Of a stretch of 64,000 nucleotides of DNA, positions 46,201 through 59,616 are shown one piece after another. The position numbers were made by a program, and so were the translations under genes. The DNA comes from Bursaphelenchus xylophilus (taxonomy: Eukaryota; Nematoda; Chromadorea; Rhabditida; Aphelenchoididae): NCBI GenBank assembly GCA_904066235.2, contig CAJFCV020000006.1:8494001-8558000 (forward strand), given 5' to 3'. The notes beneath the pieces were generated by a model. The model made no database searches and was not told the origin of the DNA. It worked only from the letters and a program-made list of their open reading frames with translations. Every line of letters begins with the position of its first letter. Positions within the stretch are counted from its first letter, which is position 1.

Positions 46201-49200
46201 TCATTAAAGACCAACGACAGGGTGCCGTTCTTAGTCACAAGTTTTATTTCCTTGGGCAACAAATGTAGGACAAAGGCCGTCCGACCGGCTTTTATCTTTT
46301 GACATTTGCGGAGAGAAGGTAGTAGAAAGACGTGCTAGCTTGATCTTATTGACTTTATAAATTTGAGTCAACATTCGAACTTTTAAAGAATGAGGGGACG
46401 TTGAGATTAATACACAATATAATAGAAGTATTGCGCCAATATTTAACAATGTTAAGAATGAGGAGAGTATATGCGTCATGTAGGTACGTGAGAGAACACA
46501 CGCTTCTCAACCGTCCTCCTAAAAAAAGGTTGTAACCGATCCAGAAAATTTTCAAAAAACCTGTTAGATTTCAAAAAATTCAAGCTCCGTTGTGCGTAAA
46601 ATACGGGTCTGTCTAGCTCTTGAGAAATTCCATTTGCTCTCTAAACTTTCCGTTGTTGGCATGTCAAATATCCAACGAGCAAACATCCTCCCCGTCAGTG
46701 TCTTCTAGCGTCCCCGGCTAGCCTAAAACGTATAATGTTTTTTGCAGGATCTGTCCATCTTTCTATACCTGATACTTGAGTTGTGAAGTCTAAGACACTA
46801 TAGAGAAGATTACGTAAGTTTGCCCTAAAGAGTCGTGGTTACGACGTGTGTTTTTAGATGTATTATAACACGCAATTTTTCGTAAATCTCATGGGAATTA
46901 GGGCTTTTTCATTGTTTGGGAGGACAGATTTGTTGCTTTTATTGACGACAATTTAGTTCCCCCTACCTTGTCAAAGTCATTTACTGTTAAAAATGGGCTT
47001 TTCATGAATGTCTACTATGTGTGATGAAAGCATAATCAACAGTTTGACTTTCGAAATTGTCGTGAAACACCTTAATTACGACCCTCGCAAAACATTATGT
47101 CATTATGATCCCCAGAATGTCAACTTCAAATTCAATTCGTCTCGTTGAATCGCCGCAAATTGAGACCATTTAATTTCCCCTTCTTTGCATAATTGAACGC
47201 AACTTTATTCCGGCTTTTTTACTCGGAAGAGCCTCGTCTGTGTGTCATCTTGTTGTTTTTTTACTTCTTTTAATTTAACCTTCTGTTAGGGAATGTTTGT
47301 TTCGTTGCGAATACTCTCTCCCAGTTGCTGCACTTTAAAAAGAATTGATTTTTGATGGTTTGTCTACTGATCTGTGTATGCTATTGCCTACACAGATCAT
47401 AATAAGCCGAGGTTTTATCCCTTTTATCCTCGTATTTTACCCCTTTTCAATTCCAGTTTTGATATTTTTTCATTTCTTTTTACGATTTTATTTTGGCCTA
47501 AGGATATTATTAATTAATAATGTTAGAAGAGTCCATAGAATGCTTAGTCCATCGTGGAATGTCCTAAGCATTTCAAGAAACCAAATCCTTTCTGTTTGGG
47601 TTTGAGGCAAGAATAGAAAAGAATTTGATGAAATTGGACTAAAGGTTCAATTTTTCTTGGGATTCGCACGACACCCATTTCGGTAATTTTGTGCGATTTT
47701 TAAGCAAAAATATTTTATCTATATGCCCCATGTTATTAGACATAAGAAACTTCCAAAGAGTGTGTTCCGAGTGCATTCCTGTGGCGAAGATCACATGAGT
47801 CTCGGTACAAGTTTATGCATAATACCGTTGCTGTCACTCGCCCAATCCTTTTGAAATCGTGTCCTTTTTTGGGGATGCCGTGCAATATCGCATGCATGAG
47901 CGACATTCCCCTCGCACACCTGTTGGGAATTCGGAATTTGCGGTTTTGACTTGGTAATTACTTTGGTCTCGGGGCTTTACAACCTTTTTGACATTTTATG
48001 GCCGAATTTCTACAGTTTTAAGGATTTTAGGATGACATTTTGATGAAAAATAGTCTAAAATCATCGAAAATACTCCAGACTAAAAATCTTTCTTTTGAAC
48101 GAATTTTAGGTAAGAATGTCGTTAAAATTCCTGAAAAGTAACACTCCTTACGAACTTTTCAAAAAGATGAAAAATTAAAAAACCGACATTCCAAAAAAAT
48201 TTTAAAAATTTTATCTTAATCTCCAAAAAAGGTTTGCCCCATGCTGTCTGTTCTGTAAAGTGTAGGCCTACATTCCCATGAAACCCGAGCCACAACATGG
48301 CAAAGATTGTGGATATAAGTGTAATCGGATCCCTTTTCTTAATCCCTTTTGCTTTTATGGAATCCTTTTTTTATTTTTTCTTCTTTTATTTGGCCACAGA
48401 ATTATTCACAAACCGTGTGGGAAAACATTATTTAATTCGTCCTTATTTGGTGTGTAAAAAAACCATAAGAGGGATTGTTTGAGAAGGGTAGCACTTGATC
48501 AGTGAAGGTTGGACAAGGGGTTCGAATGAGATGTTTTTTGATACATCAGTTGATAAAGTAGACGAAGAGCGCGCGAAGAAATTGAGGAAATTCGATGAAA
48601 CATACTACAAATTCAGTTTTCTAATACAATTTTGGAGTTGTTTGAGATATTCTCAACGTGTAACGCACGTATCCTCAGCAGACTTTGCATACATTTTGTT
48701 CAGAATGCCTATGAAAAGATTTCAGCTTTTGGTTTGCAAAAACAACATCAAGATTTGTAGGCCGAAGTTTTTTTAGCAGATTTTGTAGAAAAAGTAAATT
48801 TTAGGAGGGATCTCGAAGAAACAAAGCTTTTTCTGACTTTCAATCTCCTTCTCATATTGTTGTCTTACATTTACTATGGTCAGTCCCATTCCTCAACCGT
48901 ATCTTTTAATCTCTCCCCGGAATCTTCCTTCTTATCCATAATCTTTTTTCTTTCTTTTTTTTACTACAAAGTTTGACTTTTTTTACGTTTCAAGAGTTAC
49001 AGTAAAATTCCGAGAATCGTGTCTTGTACCACCCATAACTTATATTCGTGATTCCCCTCGGGCTTTTATCCTCTTCTGCTGCTTAGAGCATCTTTTTCAC
49101 ATTTTTTTGTTGAATTCCCCTTAGGGCATTTGCGTCTTCCGAAAGAAACAAATCAGAAACTAAACGCGGCCCAAAGTTTTTATGACGGCGACCCTATAAA

Positions 49201-52200
49201 TAAAACATGGCTGTTTTTCCTATTCAAATTCTGGGATCGGGACTTTCGATAATGATTTTTTCGGACGTCAGAACAGGTGGGAATGGCGGGTAATGACGGG
49301 AGAAATGAAATGTTGGCCGTCTGGTGGGAAAAGTCAAGATTTCAGGTTGAAACATGACGGATATAAATTTAAGGAGCCATAAGGCAGACGTTTTGTGCGG
49401 ATATATGATAAACTTAAGAGAGATGATGAAAAACTCAAAAAATATTTTCTATAAGACTAGTTTTGATTTGAGTCTGATTTTTTCGGTGGTGCTATCTCGG
49501 ATTTACATCAAATTTTGCGTGTTTAATCTATCCAGGTCACATATCCCTAGTTTGCTGAAGATACGACCATCACGCTCGGAAAGACTACAATTAGATTTTT
49601 TTATGTTTGATGTTCGCAAAGTACTACATTGAGCTCTGGCGGGCCTTAAAGTCATCAAATACCTCCACAGGAACACTATTATTAATTTAATCGGCAATTT
49701 GAAACGGTTTGATAATTGTCAGCTCAAATTCTCATCATGCTTTACGTGAAATGACGTTCTTTTCCGAGGCTCTCCCTTTTTATCAGATTATTCCCTTTTC
49801 CGATGGGTTATTATGAACCTCGAGAATAGGGATAATTACTCAAAAAAACTGGGTAGAGACAAAAAATAGAGTGGGGAATATTCGGATTTTGTTTTGGCAA
49901 GATTTTTTGGTTTCGGAAGACATTTGTTGGAACTCAGCGATCTGTTGGGTTTTAAAGAATCCCGGATTCAGATCAAAGGAGTTTTATATCCAATCATTCC
50001 TGATTCCCTGTTGTCCTTCACTTTTAAAGCTTTTGTTTATAGAACACTTTTTCAAACGTTTTCTTGGTCCCACCTTCCGCAAATAGTGAATATCTCGGTG
50101 GTCATTGCAAACGGCAAGCAAAAAAATTTAGAGCATTGAAAACCGACTAAAAACAACGCAAAAAAGTGAAAGTAAAGAAGTTGATGTCCCCCATATTTTG
50201 AAAGTTTCCTGGGTTTGCTTCAAAAGTCATCAAGTGACAGCCTTATAGTTCATTTCTAAACGTTACTCACTTGAACACTTCCAAACCTCACGATCTTCGT
50301 AGAACTTGGGTTTCTGGTTTTCGACCACCTCCATCTTGTTCCTCCCTTTCCCCACCCACTGGCCGTTCTTTTTCCCCTTTTCAAGCTTTGAATAAGACCT
50401 CTGAAAGAACCGGAAAAAATGATTTTACACTCGAGACCGACTGAACCGTCTTCCGATTGATGTAAATTTCAGCTGAGAGCTGTTTTTTATTACTTTTTAT
50501 TTGTCATTTTATACAGGTCAAAGTCTGAAATTCGCTTTTTTGGTTCTGTTTATGGCATGGCCGGGCTTACAGATGACTTGTGATATTGCATTTAGTAGCT
50601 ATTTAGGAGTTATTGTGGAGTGGGCGATTTTACGGAATTTGTAATGGAATTGGAAATCATTTTAGGGAAAGGGATATTGTTTTGCAGAAAGTTGGGGATT
50701 TTATTATTTTATTTGTTGTTGGAGTAATATATTTTGCAAACAAAAATGGAATTTAACCAAGGCGATATACTCAGATTTTTGTTCATTTTTCTACAATAAA
50801 GTGTAGTGAAAATTTTATTTTGTTTTTTTCAACTTTTGAAAATGGGGAGAGTAGAGTATTTTTTGGACATTTGTAAGCGTAAATCTAACACATCTCCTGG
50901 TGGTACAGTTTCAGCCTACATCAATCTTTTTCAAAATCTGCCATTCAATTCACAAACGGTCTGGGCCACAAAATTTCGCAGTTCTTTTTCTCGGTTCATA
51001 ATTTAATGTAACCGTCAGGATTCGTACAGATTGTACCTGCATGACTTTTTAAGCCCCTTATTTACATAAATCTATGGCTTCAGAGATAATTACGAGCTAT
51101 TTTTAAATCCTCTGAAGCCTTATCTGTCAAATTTAATTGGTTTATCGCCTGCTTAAAACTCTTTTACATTTTGATTCCTGTTGTAATTTTGTTGTCATCT
51201 CCGTTGTTCGCGCTACAAAACCATCTCGCATTTCATGACTCGCAATGTTCTCTGAATTGTCGTTAATTTTATGGGCCAAGTCACGTGAATACCCAGGAAT
51301 TTGTCTGTTTTTTACAACATGTTTTTCTACTCCACTTTTTTCACAACTTTTTACAACTTTTTTTTCATTTTACTTTTTCAGTTTCCTAACCTTTAGTGAC
51401 GTTTTAAACGGGTTTCTTGACGTTTCTGCTTTTTACTGAACTCAAACTTTCTCGAATCCCGAGTTTTGCTCTAACACGCGTTTATATAAAATCGTTAATA
51501 AGCGGCCGAAACGTTGAAGACGGCCCAAACTTTGGGTCGCGTATTTGCTTTTAATTTTTCCAGTCAATTTAATTTACACGATTGTTTGCAGGCGCTCTCG
51601 ACACATTTAATTAGCTAATACTCTGCTCTGCGGCCGCGGTCCCTCTTATGAAATGGAAACATTATTTTTACGGAGGGTTTGTTCGGGGCTGTTTTTGGTA
51701 GGGAGGTTGAGGAAGTAGGTAAGGGCGGGTGAAAGGGAAGGTAATTTAGACCAGTAAATAAGGAATTGGAATTTAAAATTCCCAAATTTTTTGATTTGAT
51801 GAAGATTTGAATCGAAAATTAACGTTGATCGGCTCAATATGAAAGAAAACCGTTTTACGCTCTGACTGATCTCCGCATTTCGCGCGCTCTCTCGTCTGTA
51901 ATGATCGTCAAAATATCTCGGCTCTCCCTGCAAGGCGCAAGCTAAAAATTCCAGGAATTTATTTATTGCCTAGACCGGACGTTTGTGCAAAATATTTTGA
52001 AAAAACAATTAATTTTTGCCAAATTTGGCCAAACCTCGAGATGAAAATTAATTTATCGCAGTGAACTTTGACAAAAATTTTTATTTTCTGCACGTCGGAA
52101 TCCCGTATTTTACCCTTCATTTTCTTTGCGAAAAATTGACCCAGTCTTCCCGACGAATCCACGGATCTCACGGCCCCTACATTTACTAGTGTTTTCCCAA

Positions 52201-53020
52201 CTTTTTCTCGAAGCATTCCCCCAAACAGACTCCTTGTCCTCCATGTTTCATTCGCCACATCATAATACACCAGAACGAACTCCGAAGTTAATCCAAGCGA
52301 GTATCAGGTTTACAATTTCCGAGTTTTCTCCATTTTCCTCCCCCTCGGCGGCGCCTCGTGACACAGTGCGTAACAACAACAGTCTTTACCTTGTGGCATT
52401 TTTTTACGAAAGGAAAACAAAAAAGTTTTTTTGGGATGAGAGTGGACTTCTTTTTTACGAATCTCACTTTAGGGAATTTTGATATCTTTTTTGGTCTTAA
52501 ATTATTCAAAATGAGGTCTTTTCTTGTAATAAGGAACAAAGCTCGACTTGAGCGGTCTTTGATATATTTGACAAGAAAATTGCGGTAGATTAGTCGATAA
52601 ATTAAAGAGAGCTCAAGTTTTTACAAGTGGATTAAGGAAAGTTTACTGGGATCAAAGGTTGAGGTACAGTGTTCTCAAGTGTCTTTTGTGAGATATTAAA
52701 AAAGTTTTTGGGCTTTTCAAAAAAAATGTTTTTTGCTTATTTTTAGTTTAGCTTCCTATTTTACAACAAAATGAATACAAAAAAATTTCAAATTTAAAAG
52801 AAATTGAAACTTCTTTTTTACTTATTCCAAAAACATTGTCATCAATTGTTTTTATCTTACAACAACCCCCGCAAAATTTTAAAAAGTCAAATTTTTAAAG
52901 CTGCCATTAAAGAATGCCGTGCTCCTTTTCGTTTTCTAATTTGAAAATGAATTTTTCCCTCGAAGCACGCACATCGCAGGACAACCAACAAAAAAAAATA
53001 TTTTTACCCGTATTTTACAT
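40257..53020. other. Long gene desert
   Basis: About 12.8 kb without a gene I can support. The longest frame (41143-41727, -) is open for 194 codons but begins with GTG; its first good ATG leaves about 132 residues of no known family. A phrase GACATTTTATAC recurs three times near 41530-41810. Short hydrophobic frames near 48300 are not convincing. Confidence 0.45.
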
Positions 53021-53028
53021 TTTTTTCC

Positions 53029-53690
53029 GGGGCTTCGGTAGTTCAGCCCCCCACGAAAGGTAGTTCAGCCCCCCACGAAAGGTAGTTCAGCCCCCCACTG
53101 TTTTGCCCATTTCACACCCCCATAATGAAAAAATTAGAATAATAAAAAAAGTGCAAATGAGATTAAAATCTTAATTCTGAAACGATTCATTCATTCTTCT
53201 TGTTCTTCCCCTTGGAACCGGTCGGCATGTCACAAATCTCTACTGTGGAACAGATCACCAACCTCGTCTCTTCTGATGGTCTCATTGGTGCTCTGCAGGC
53301 TCTTGGTTGTCTGCCCAAAGACCCTTGTTGCGAGAAATGTGGGCACATTATGGTATTACGTACTCGGGGCCGTTCTATGGATAAATACGAGGTATAGTGT
53401 GCATATGTACTTCTTCAGTTATAGTTTCGGTGCCGCAAAGAGGGAATTATAATGTTTAGTAGTAGAACGTTTAGATCAAGCCCCCTACGTTTTAGATGAA
53501 GCCCCCTACGTTTTAGATCAAGCCCCTACGTTTTAGATCAAGCCCCCTACGTTTTAGATCATGCCCCCTTACGTTTTACAAATTAGAATAATTCTTGGGA
53601 ATAAATTTTGGGGGTACGGAATGGACGTGGGGGGCTGTACTGGGGCATGGGGGGCTGAACTGGACTGGGGGGCTGTACTACCTTAGCCCC
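53029..53690 (+). mobile_element. Merlin-like element with tandem-repeat ends
   Basis: It is 662 bp long, bounded by TTTTTTCC on both sides (53021-53028, 53691-53698), an 8-bp target duplication. The ends GGGGCTTCGGTAGTTCAGCC and its complement GGGGCTAAGGTAGTACAGCC are inverted. The left end repeats GGTAGTTCAGCCCCCCACGA three times (period about 26); the right end holds inverse copies. The interior also has five tandem copies of a unit of about 24 bp (ACGTTTTAGATCAAGCCCCC, 53467-53570). It encodes the N-terminus of an ISXO2-like transposase. Confidence 0.78.
53227..53517 (+). pseudogene. ISXO2/Merlin-like transposase, N-terminal zinc-finger fragment
   Basis: An ATG frame at 53227 reads MSQISTVEQITNLVSSDG.. 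and then LPKDPCCEKCGHIMVLRTRG, followed by DKYE. Removing a 33-bp intron (53392-53424, GTATAG..TTATAG) continues in frame as FRCRKEGIIM. Together this makes the C-x2-C..FRCR zinc finger that precedes the ISXO2-like DDE domain in Merlin/IS1595-type transposases. The frame then runs into the tandem repeats and stops, so the catalytic domain is absent and the element is non-autonomous. Confidence 0.6.
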
Positions 53691-53698
53691 TTTTTTCC

Positions 53699-56438
53699 TT
53701 CAAAGGTGCCCTAATTTTTCACTTTTTCCTATATATTACATTTATTCTTCGTGTCCCCAACTCTCGTCGCTCCCCTTTCGGAATACGACCCCGCTTTATT
53801 ATGCAGATTGTATTTTATATTAGTTTGTCTTTTCACAGACAATTCCGTTTTGCTTCTCGTATATTTTTTTTTGTTTTCCTTGGCCACCTTTGGGCGAAGG
53901 GTTGTTTTTTTGCCAAAAAATATTTATTTGTATGTACTGAGGGGATTTTGTCTAATTCAAGTATGTTTTCTTAATCTCGACAGACGCCAAACATACCACT
54001 AGCTCGTTTTTTCGCAAGCTTAAATTGTATTAGACTTGATTTTTTTAGACTAAAGGTTTGATTTTGATGTCAAATAATCTTGTTACTGCTAATTTGATTT
54101 AAAATTAAGTTATTTGTTTCTTAAATAGTCGAGGTAAGCTGAAAATTTTAATGCGTACTTTGAAAAATTTTGATATAACTTTAATTCCTGTCATCCAAAA
54201 AAATGTACGTCTGATTTTTTCCTCTAAATCTTAAAAATCTCCTTCTTTAAATTGCCTATTTCTCCATTAGACGTTAATTATGCTGACGTTCTGGTCCATT
54301 CTTTTTTATGGAAACAAAGTTGACTCCATAAACGACTCCACCTTTTGCCCACAAACATCTGGAGACGGGGATTTCCGACGGGGTCCCATTGTTTAAGGTC
54401 AAAAGTTGTAGCGGAAGGGAAACGAAGGTAGACTTTTGATTACTCTCCAAGGTAGGGAGAGTGGAAATAAGACTGGAAGGAATTTTGGGCAGGATTGTTC
54501 TAGAGTTTTGAGGTATTTCTGGCGCTTTCAATTATGAAAATATTATTTTTTTTCGAAAATTGAAAAATCATGATTTTTAAAACATAACATATTTTATTCC
54601 GTAAATAAGGCATGCGAGATGTGAATTATTTTAAAATTTATTCTCAAGTTTTTTGCTTTTGTTATTCCGTCCGATTTTTTATTTTTTCTTTATTTTTCAA
54701 AATTGGATGAGAAATCCCATCGTTGAACCATTCTTGGAGACATATAGTAGAACCTTTAAACTTTGTTTTGGTACAGATCTATAGCTATATACCAAGTTTC
54801 GAAAATATTATGTCTGTCCATTGATTACCTTTTACAATTAGGAAATATTTTTCATAAGTCGCAAACAACAATATTTCTGTTCATTATGGCACTCTCTTTT
54901 ATCCATTTCCACAAGAAGGTGCCGACACGGGTTAGCAACAATTCTAATGTTTTTTCTGCCCATGGTTTCATGTAAAATACGCCTGGCTTTTTTTTAAAAG
55001 GCTCTAATTCAGAATAATCGTTTTCTTCTTTCTTTGACTGTTTTACCGTTCGTAGCTATACATTATATTACATATTTCAACACCAACAACACTGTTTTTG
55101 AAATATTCCTTTGACGGATTGCTATTCAACTTTTTGGCCATGGGAATTCCTCTTCTTTTGTTTTTACTATGAATCATAGCATCACAAAGCGCGTCAAAAA
55201 TGTAATCAGAATAAAAAGACGGGTTAATTTTATCGGAATTTGAGATATTTAAACATTACTGTCGCGACAGATAATGAATGGTAAAAAAATTTTTTGAGTT
55301 CGGCTTTACGGCTGAGGGGCAGCCTTATTAAACCGGTCTTTGTTGACGAAACAGCGCGCAAAATCGGATAATGGTCAGAGGAAAAAAGCAGCTCAAAAAA
55401 TCAAATTTTTGTGCTGTTCGCATCCAAGCCATTGAAATGTCTCCGGAACAACGTACCTCTCTGTATGCCGTTCTTCTTATATTTTCTAATCCTCCGATTG
55501 TAATATGGACTAGGTTGCGTGGCCATTCTCATTCCCAACGAACTTTTCCACACCTTTTTCGTGGGCTGTTCAAGACGCGAATTCCTCTCGCGGTTAAATA
55601 AATAAAGAATAAAGGGCGTATGGTTTGAAACTCGGCACCCTCAGGGGCCCAGATTTCTGCACGCTCGAACACACATTCTCCCCGTCGCTTTCGAGGAGAA
55701 TGCCCTGCGGTGGGAAAGCCAGCCCGAGCAGCGGGTTATTACGCAATTAGCCGGCTTGTAATTACTTATGTAGCGAATGGGGTTAACTGGATTACAGAGG
55801 CTGTGAAAGCAAGGAATATGAAAGGGGGTTTGGGTATCATGCTTGAAGATTTGGCGGGAATTGGGTGATTATTTTGCATTTTGGGAAGATTTATATTACA
55901 CTAGTTACAGAAATTTTGATTTTGAAAAAAACTTAACAAAGTGATGTTCTCTTTGGTTGTAGATTAGTTCGACTAATTATGATATTCATCAAAAAATCTC
56001 CTTTTACCCATTTCTTGTTTCATTCTTTTTCATTGTGATTGACTGTGAAATAATTTGAGTGTAGTATTTATTATATATTTGTAACAAAGAAAACATCCTG
56101 TTCTTGTCAAAGCGAATTTAAAAATACTTCAATGTAGAGATACTCAGGCTCAAATCTAAATTTCAGTCAAATTTTTCACCGTATTTAATATCGCCGCATC
56201 TGAGAAATCATGTTTTTTTTTCATTTTTAGACTTCCCCTTATAATTCTGATCTTTAATATTTACCTTTTACTCCTTTTCCACCTTATATTGTCACGAGGT
56301 TTACCTTCGTTTTCGCTCAATTTTTCAAGTCACATCCAATTTTGTTTTCAGATCTTTGCAATTATTCGTATACCAGTAGTGGCTAGTCTTGCAAAGTGGA
56401 ATTCCCCCACGATTTCTCGCTGATTTTTTATTCCTACA
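53699..56438. other. Intergenic, no supported gene
   Basis: About 2.7 kb. Pyrimidine-rich and AT-rich with short frames. A 76-codon frame at 55371-55601 (+) has an ATG but no resemblance to a known protein. Confidence 0.45.
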
Positions 56439-57434
56439 ATGGGAAAACCGAACAGTAAACTGAAGACGGAACAGGTGAAAACATTGGCCAAACAAACCTA
56501 CTGTAAGTTGTAAATCGTTAATGTGCAAGTTTAAAGTGCTTTCATTACAATAACAATGTTAGATTTGTTTTATTGCGCTATGTAGAATGACTTGACGTTT
56601 TGAATATCGATGTAGAAAGCTGTTTTGGAATACATTTCGCAAAAGAAAACTTTCTCCATTTTGACGTAAAACCAAGGTAACCACTAATTATCATCTAATT
56701 CCAGTCACAGAGAAAGAGATTCGACAATGGTACAAGGGTTTCGTCAGGGATTGTCCGAACGGAATGCTCACAGAAGCCGGCTTCCAGAAGATCTACAAAC
56801 AGTTCTTCCCTCAAGGTGACCCCTCGGAGTTTGCCAGTTTCGTATTCAAGGTCTTTGATGAAAACAAAGTGAGTTTTAGGTTACACATGGCACTTCTTCG
56901 AGGGTTTTTGTTCTTAATCTTGCTTAATTTTCAGGACGGTGCAATAGAGTTTCACGAGTTTATCCGGGCCCTTTCGATAACATCACGCGGGAATTTGGAC
57001 GAGAAATTGCATTGGGCCTTCAGGCTCTACGATCTGGATAATGATGGATTTATCACGCGAAGTGAGATGCTTTCGATTGTGGGTTCCATTTACAAAATGG
57101 TCGGGGACTCGGTCAAATTGCCGGAGGAGGAAAACACACCTGAAAAGAGGGTGGATCGGATCTTCCGGATGATGGATAAGGTAAGAAAAGAGCTCGAAAA
57201 GTTTCAGTTCTCAAATATTTAAGTCTTTACATTTGCTTGATTTTACAGCCAAATTTTTTGAAAAAATAAAAAAAATTTTTTAACAGAATTCTCTATATGG
57301 TTTTGATAAATTTGAAATCGAGTTTTTTCCAGAACAACGATGCTCAATTAACGCTGGATGAATTCAAAGAGGGAGCGAAGGCGGATCCGTCCATAGTGCA
57401 CGCCTTGTCCTTATACGAAGGCCTTTCGACTTAA
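56439..57434 (+). CDS. ncs-1: Neuronal calcium sensor 1
   Basis: Exons 56439-56502, 56705-56868, 56935-57180 and 57333-57434 encode 191 residues, the standard length. NCS-1 is a myristoylated EF-hand protein that binds membranes and modulates receptors, channels and exocytosis in neurons. The N-terminus MGKPNSKLK fits the N-myristoylation signal. EF1 is degenerate with the family CPNG ([15 protein letters not shown]). EF2 is [12 protein letters not shown] (73-84), EF3 [12 protein letters not shown] (109-120) and EF4 [12 protein letters not shown] (157-168); all three have calcium-binding side chains. EF4 keeps the DKNND form of NCS-1 and the tail ends [19 protein letters not shown] acceptor ends at 56351, 87 bases upstream, possibly a leader or 5'UTR junction. 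It is the best conserved gene in the window and converges on the membrane-protein gene. Confidence 0.97.
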
Positions 57435-58530
57435 CGATCATCCAATTTGGTACTGCATGAGGAAACAAGCATTTATCATCTCCTTTGTGTTATGTTGTAA
57501 TTTGAGGGGAAATTTATTTGAATGTTGAGTTTGAAAAGTTTTTAAAAATTTTTTGGCATTTTTTATTTTTTGATTTTTTTAGATGTAAATACATACTATC
57601 AAACGATAAATCGTTTTTTGAAATTATAAGATCAAAAACTGCAAAAGAAAATGTTTCGCTTTTCAAACTGAAATTTTCACATTAAATTTTCCATCATTTT
57701 TGTTTACTATATTGAAAAATTTGCATACTTTTGTTACCTTCATTGCATCTTTTGTCGACTTACCGGTTATTTAAATTTTCACAATGTAAAATTTCAAATT
57801 TTTACAGCACTGTCAATATTGAAAGTTTACGTTGTGAATGTAATATTATACAACTTATTGTAGTATTTGTATGTAGGATTTTATTGGAGCTTTATCCGTT
57901 TCTCGATCGATTTGACAACGAAAATGAAAATTGATCAAGCATGTTTATATTTTTTGTTGGAAAATTGGGAATGATTAGAGGGGAAATGAAGGTGAAAAAA
58001 GAACCCATTTTGAGTTCTTTGTTATTTTTTAAAATTTTTCTGATGAATTTTATCCGATTCAAAAGATTTTTTGCTGATTTTAAAGTATTTTTTGTCCAAG
58101 TTTTGACTCCGCCATTCCCAATTTTCTTCCTCGAGAATTCTACATAAATGTTTTTTTTTTTGTTTTTTACAGGCGTTTTCTTTGCCAAAGGTTCTCTTTT
58201 TTTGGTGATTTCGTATAAAAATTATAAATATCACCTTTATTTGGTATTAAAATACGGAACAGCTGTGTAACAGCGCATTGAATGTCGCCAAATTTTTTTA
58301 CTTTTTTCATCATTTCAAGTTGAAATTTATATGAAATTTTCAAAATAAAACAGCAGCATTCTCCTCAAAGATTCAGGTTAAAAATCACAGAAAAAACTAT
58401 TTTTACGCTACGGTTTTTCGAATGAACGACTGTCCGGATCGACGATACTTTATACCAATATTAAACAGTATTTATTCTTTCAAATCAGACATCTTAAAGT
58501 CACATCTTAAGCTCTGTCAAGCTTCTTGAA
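57435..58530. other. Convergent intergenic region
   Basis: 3' flanks of ncs-1 and the membrane-protein gene. AT-rich with poly-T and poly-A tracts; nothing else recognised. Confidence 0.5.
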
Positions 58531-59616
58531 TCAATAATAATGCTCTGTCAAAAACTTTTCGACCTGAATAAACGCTTCCGGCGTCATGTCCGGGCATTGA
58601 TCATAATCGTAGTCTGTGGAAACATTGGTCGTATCTCCACTTGGTGCCACCGATGGAGTGACCGCTTGTCTTTTTTGTCTGCTCACCATCTTCTGTTCCT
58701 CCGAGGTCTCTTCTTCTTCATCTTCCTTGAGTTCTTCGTCTTCATATTCGAACAATTTTGGATCCGTCAATTTTTTAGTTTTTTCTTCACTCAGTTTTAC
58801 ATCTGTTGAGCTGGTTTTGGTGGTCTTGGTCTCTGTAGTTGCCTTCTTGGATTCTTTTTCGGAACTCGACTTCTTTTTATTGTCTTCGGCGTTCTTTTCG
58901 GCGGGCTTATCGGCGCTGGAGACCTTCTGAAAGAAATTGGTGAAATGGATTGATCAGACATGGCAAGACAAAAGATATGTCGCTGTAGACCCACATCTTC
59001 CTCCTTTTCCACCTCAGGCTCTTTCTTCTCCACCTTTTCCTCGGCTTTTGGCTGTTCGCCGGGCGGTTTTAGCGGCGTCTCTTTCGACTTCTCTACCGGC
59101 TTCACACGTGGTGGAGTTGAAGCCTCTGCTGGCTCCGGCTGAGGCTGGGCGGCCTTGATTGGAGACACAGCGCGTTGCTCTTCGCCGGGAATTCCGAATT
59201 TTTCATCCTGGAAATTGAAGTCATTATTTGAGGTTACTGTAACATTTTTTCTGTAACCTACCAACGGAGTCGGATAAAGTCCAGGCTTTCCTTGCTTGGA
59301 TTTGGAATGGCTCTTGCTCTTCTTCCTGTTTTTACTCTTCTTCTTGTGTTTCTTATTTTTCTTCGCATTTTTCTTACTTTTCCCGCAAACAGTCAGCAAA
59401 ATGAGCAGCAAATTGGAAGTGATGAGAATGGAGGACAAGGTCAGGCCGTAAATCACAACATCAATGCCTTGGGAGGTTGATATGACTGAAAAAAATAAAG
59501 TTATTTGAACAGTTATAGTCCGTTTCGTCAAAAATTACAACGAATTAGATTTGAGGAGCTCATTTGAGGAAATACTTGGCTATTCTAGACTGCAACTTTA
59601 CCTTACCCGACTCCAT
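58531..59616 (-). CDS. Lysine-rich single-pass membrane protein, unknown
   Basis: Four exons on the minus strand: 59607-59616, 59262-59485, 58995-59207 and 58531-58926, encoding 280 residues. Exon 1 is only 10 nt (ATG GAG TCG G) and is predicted because it supplies the start and the exact phase for exon 2; an alternative first exon is possible. Residues 11-34 form one membrane segment (VVIYGLTLSSILITSNLLLILLTV). A strongly basic KKNAKKNKKHKKKSKNRKK stretch follows directly, predicting an N-out, C-in topology. The rest is low-complexity: a proline/glutamate-rich part (79-149), a K/S/T-rich part, an acidic block (YEDEELKEDEEEE), then a QKRQ site and a Y/D-rich end (DYDYDQCPD..FLTEHYY). I know no domain here. 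It lies about 675 bp downstream of another minus-strand gene. Confidence 0.72.

Noticed and set aside
53467..53570. Regular short repeats resembling a CRISPR array
   Set aside because: Units are directly adjacent without unique spacers, inside a eukaryotic transposon.
58540..59158. Several plus-strand frames rich in S, F and L
   Set aside because: They are antisense shadows of the lysine/glutamate-rich exons of the membrane-protein gene.
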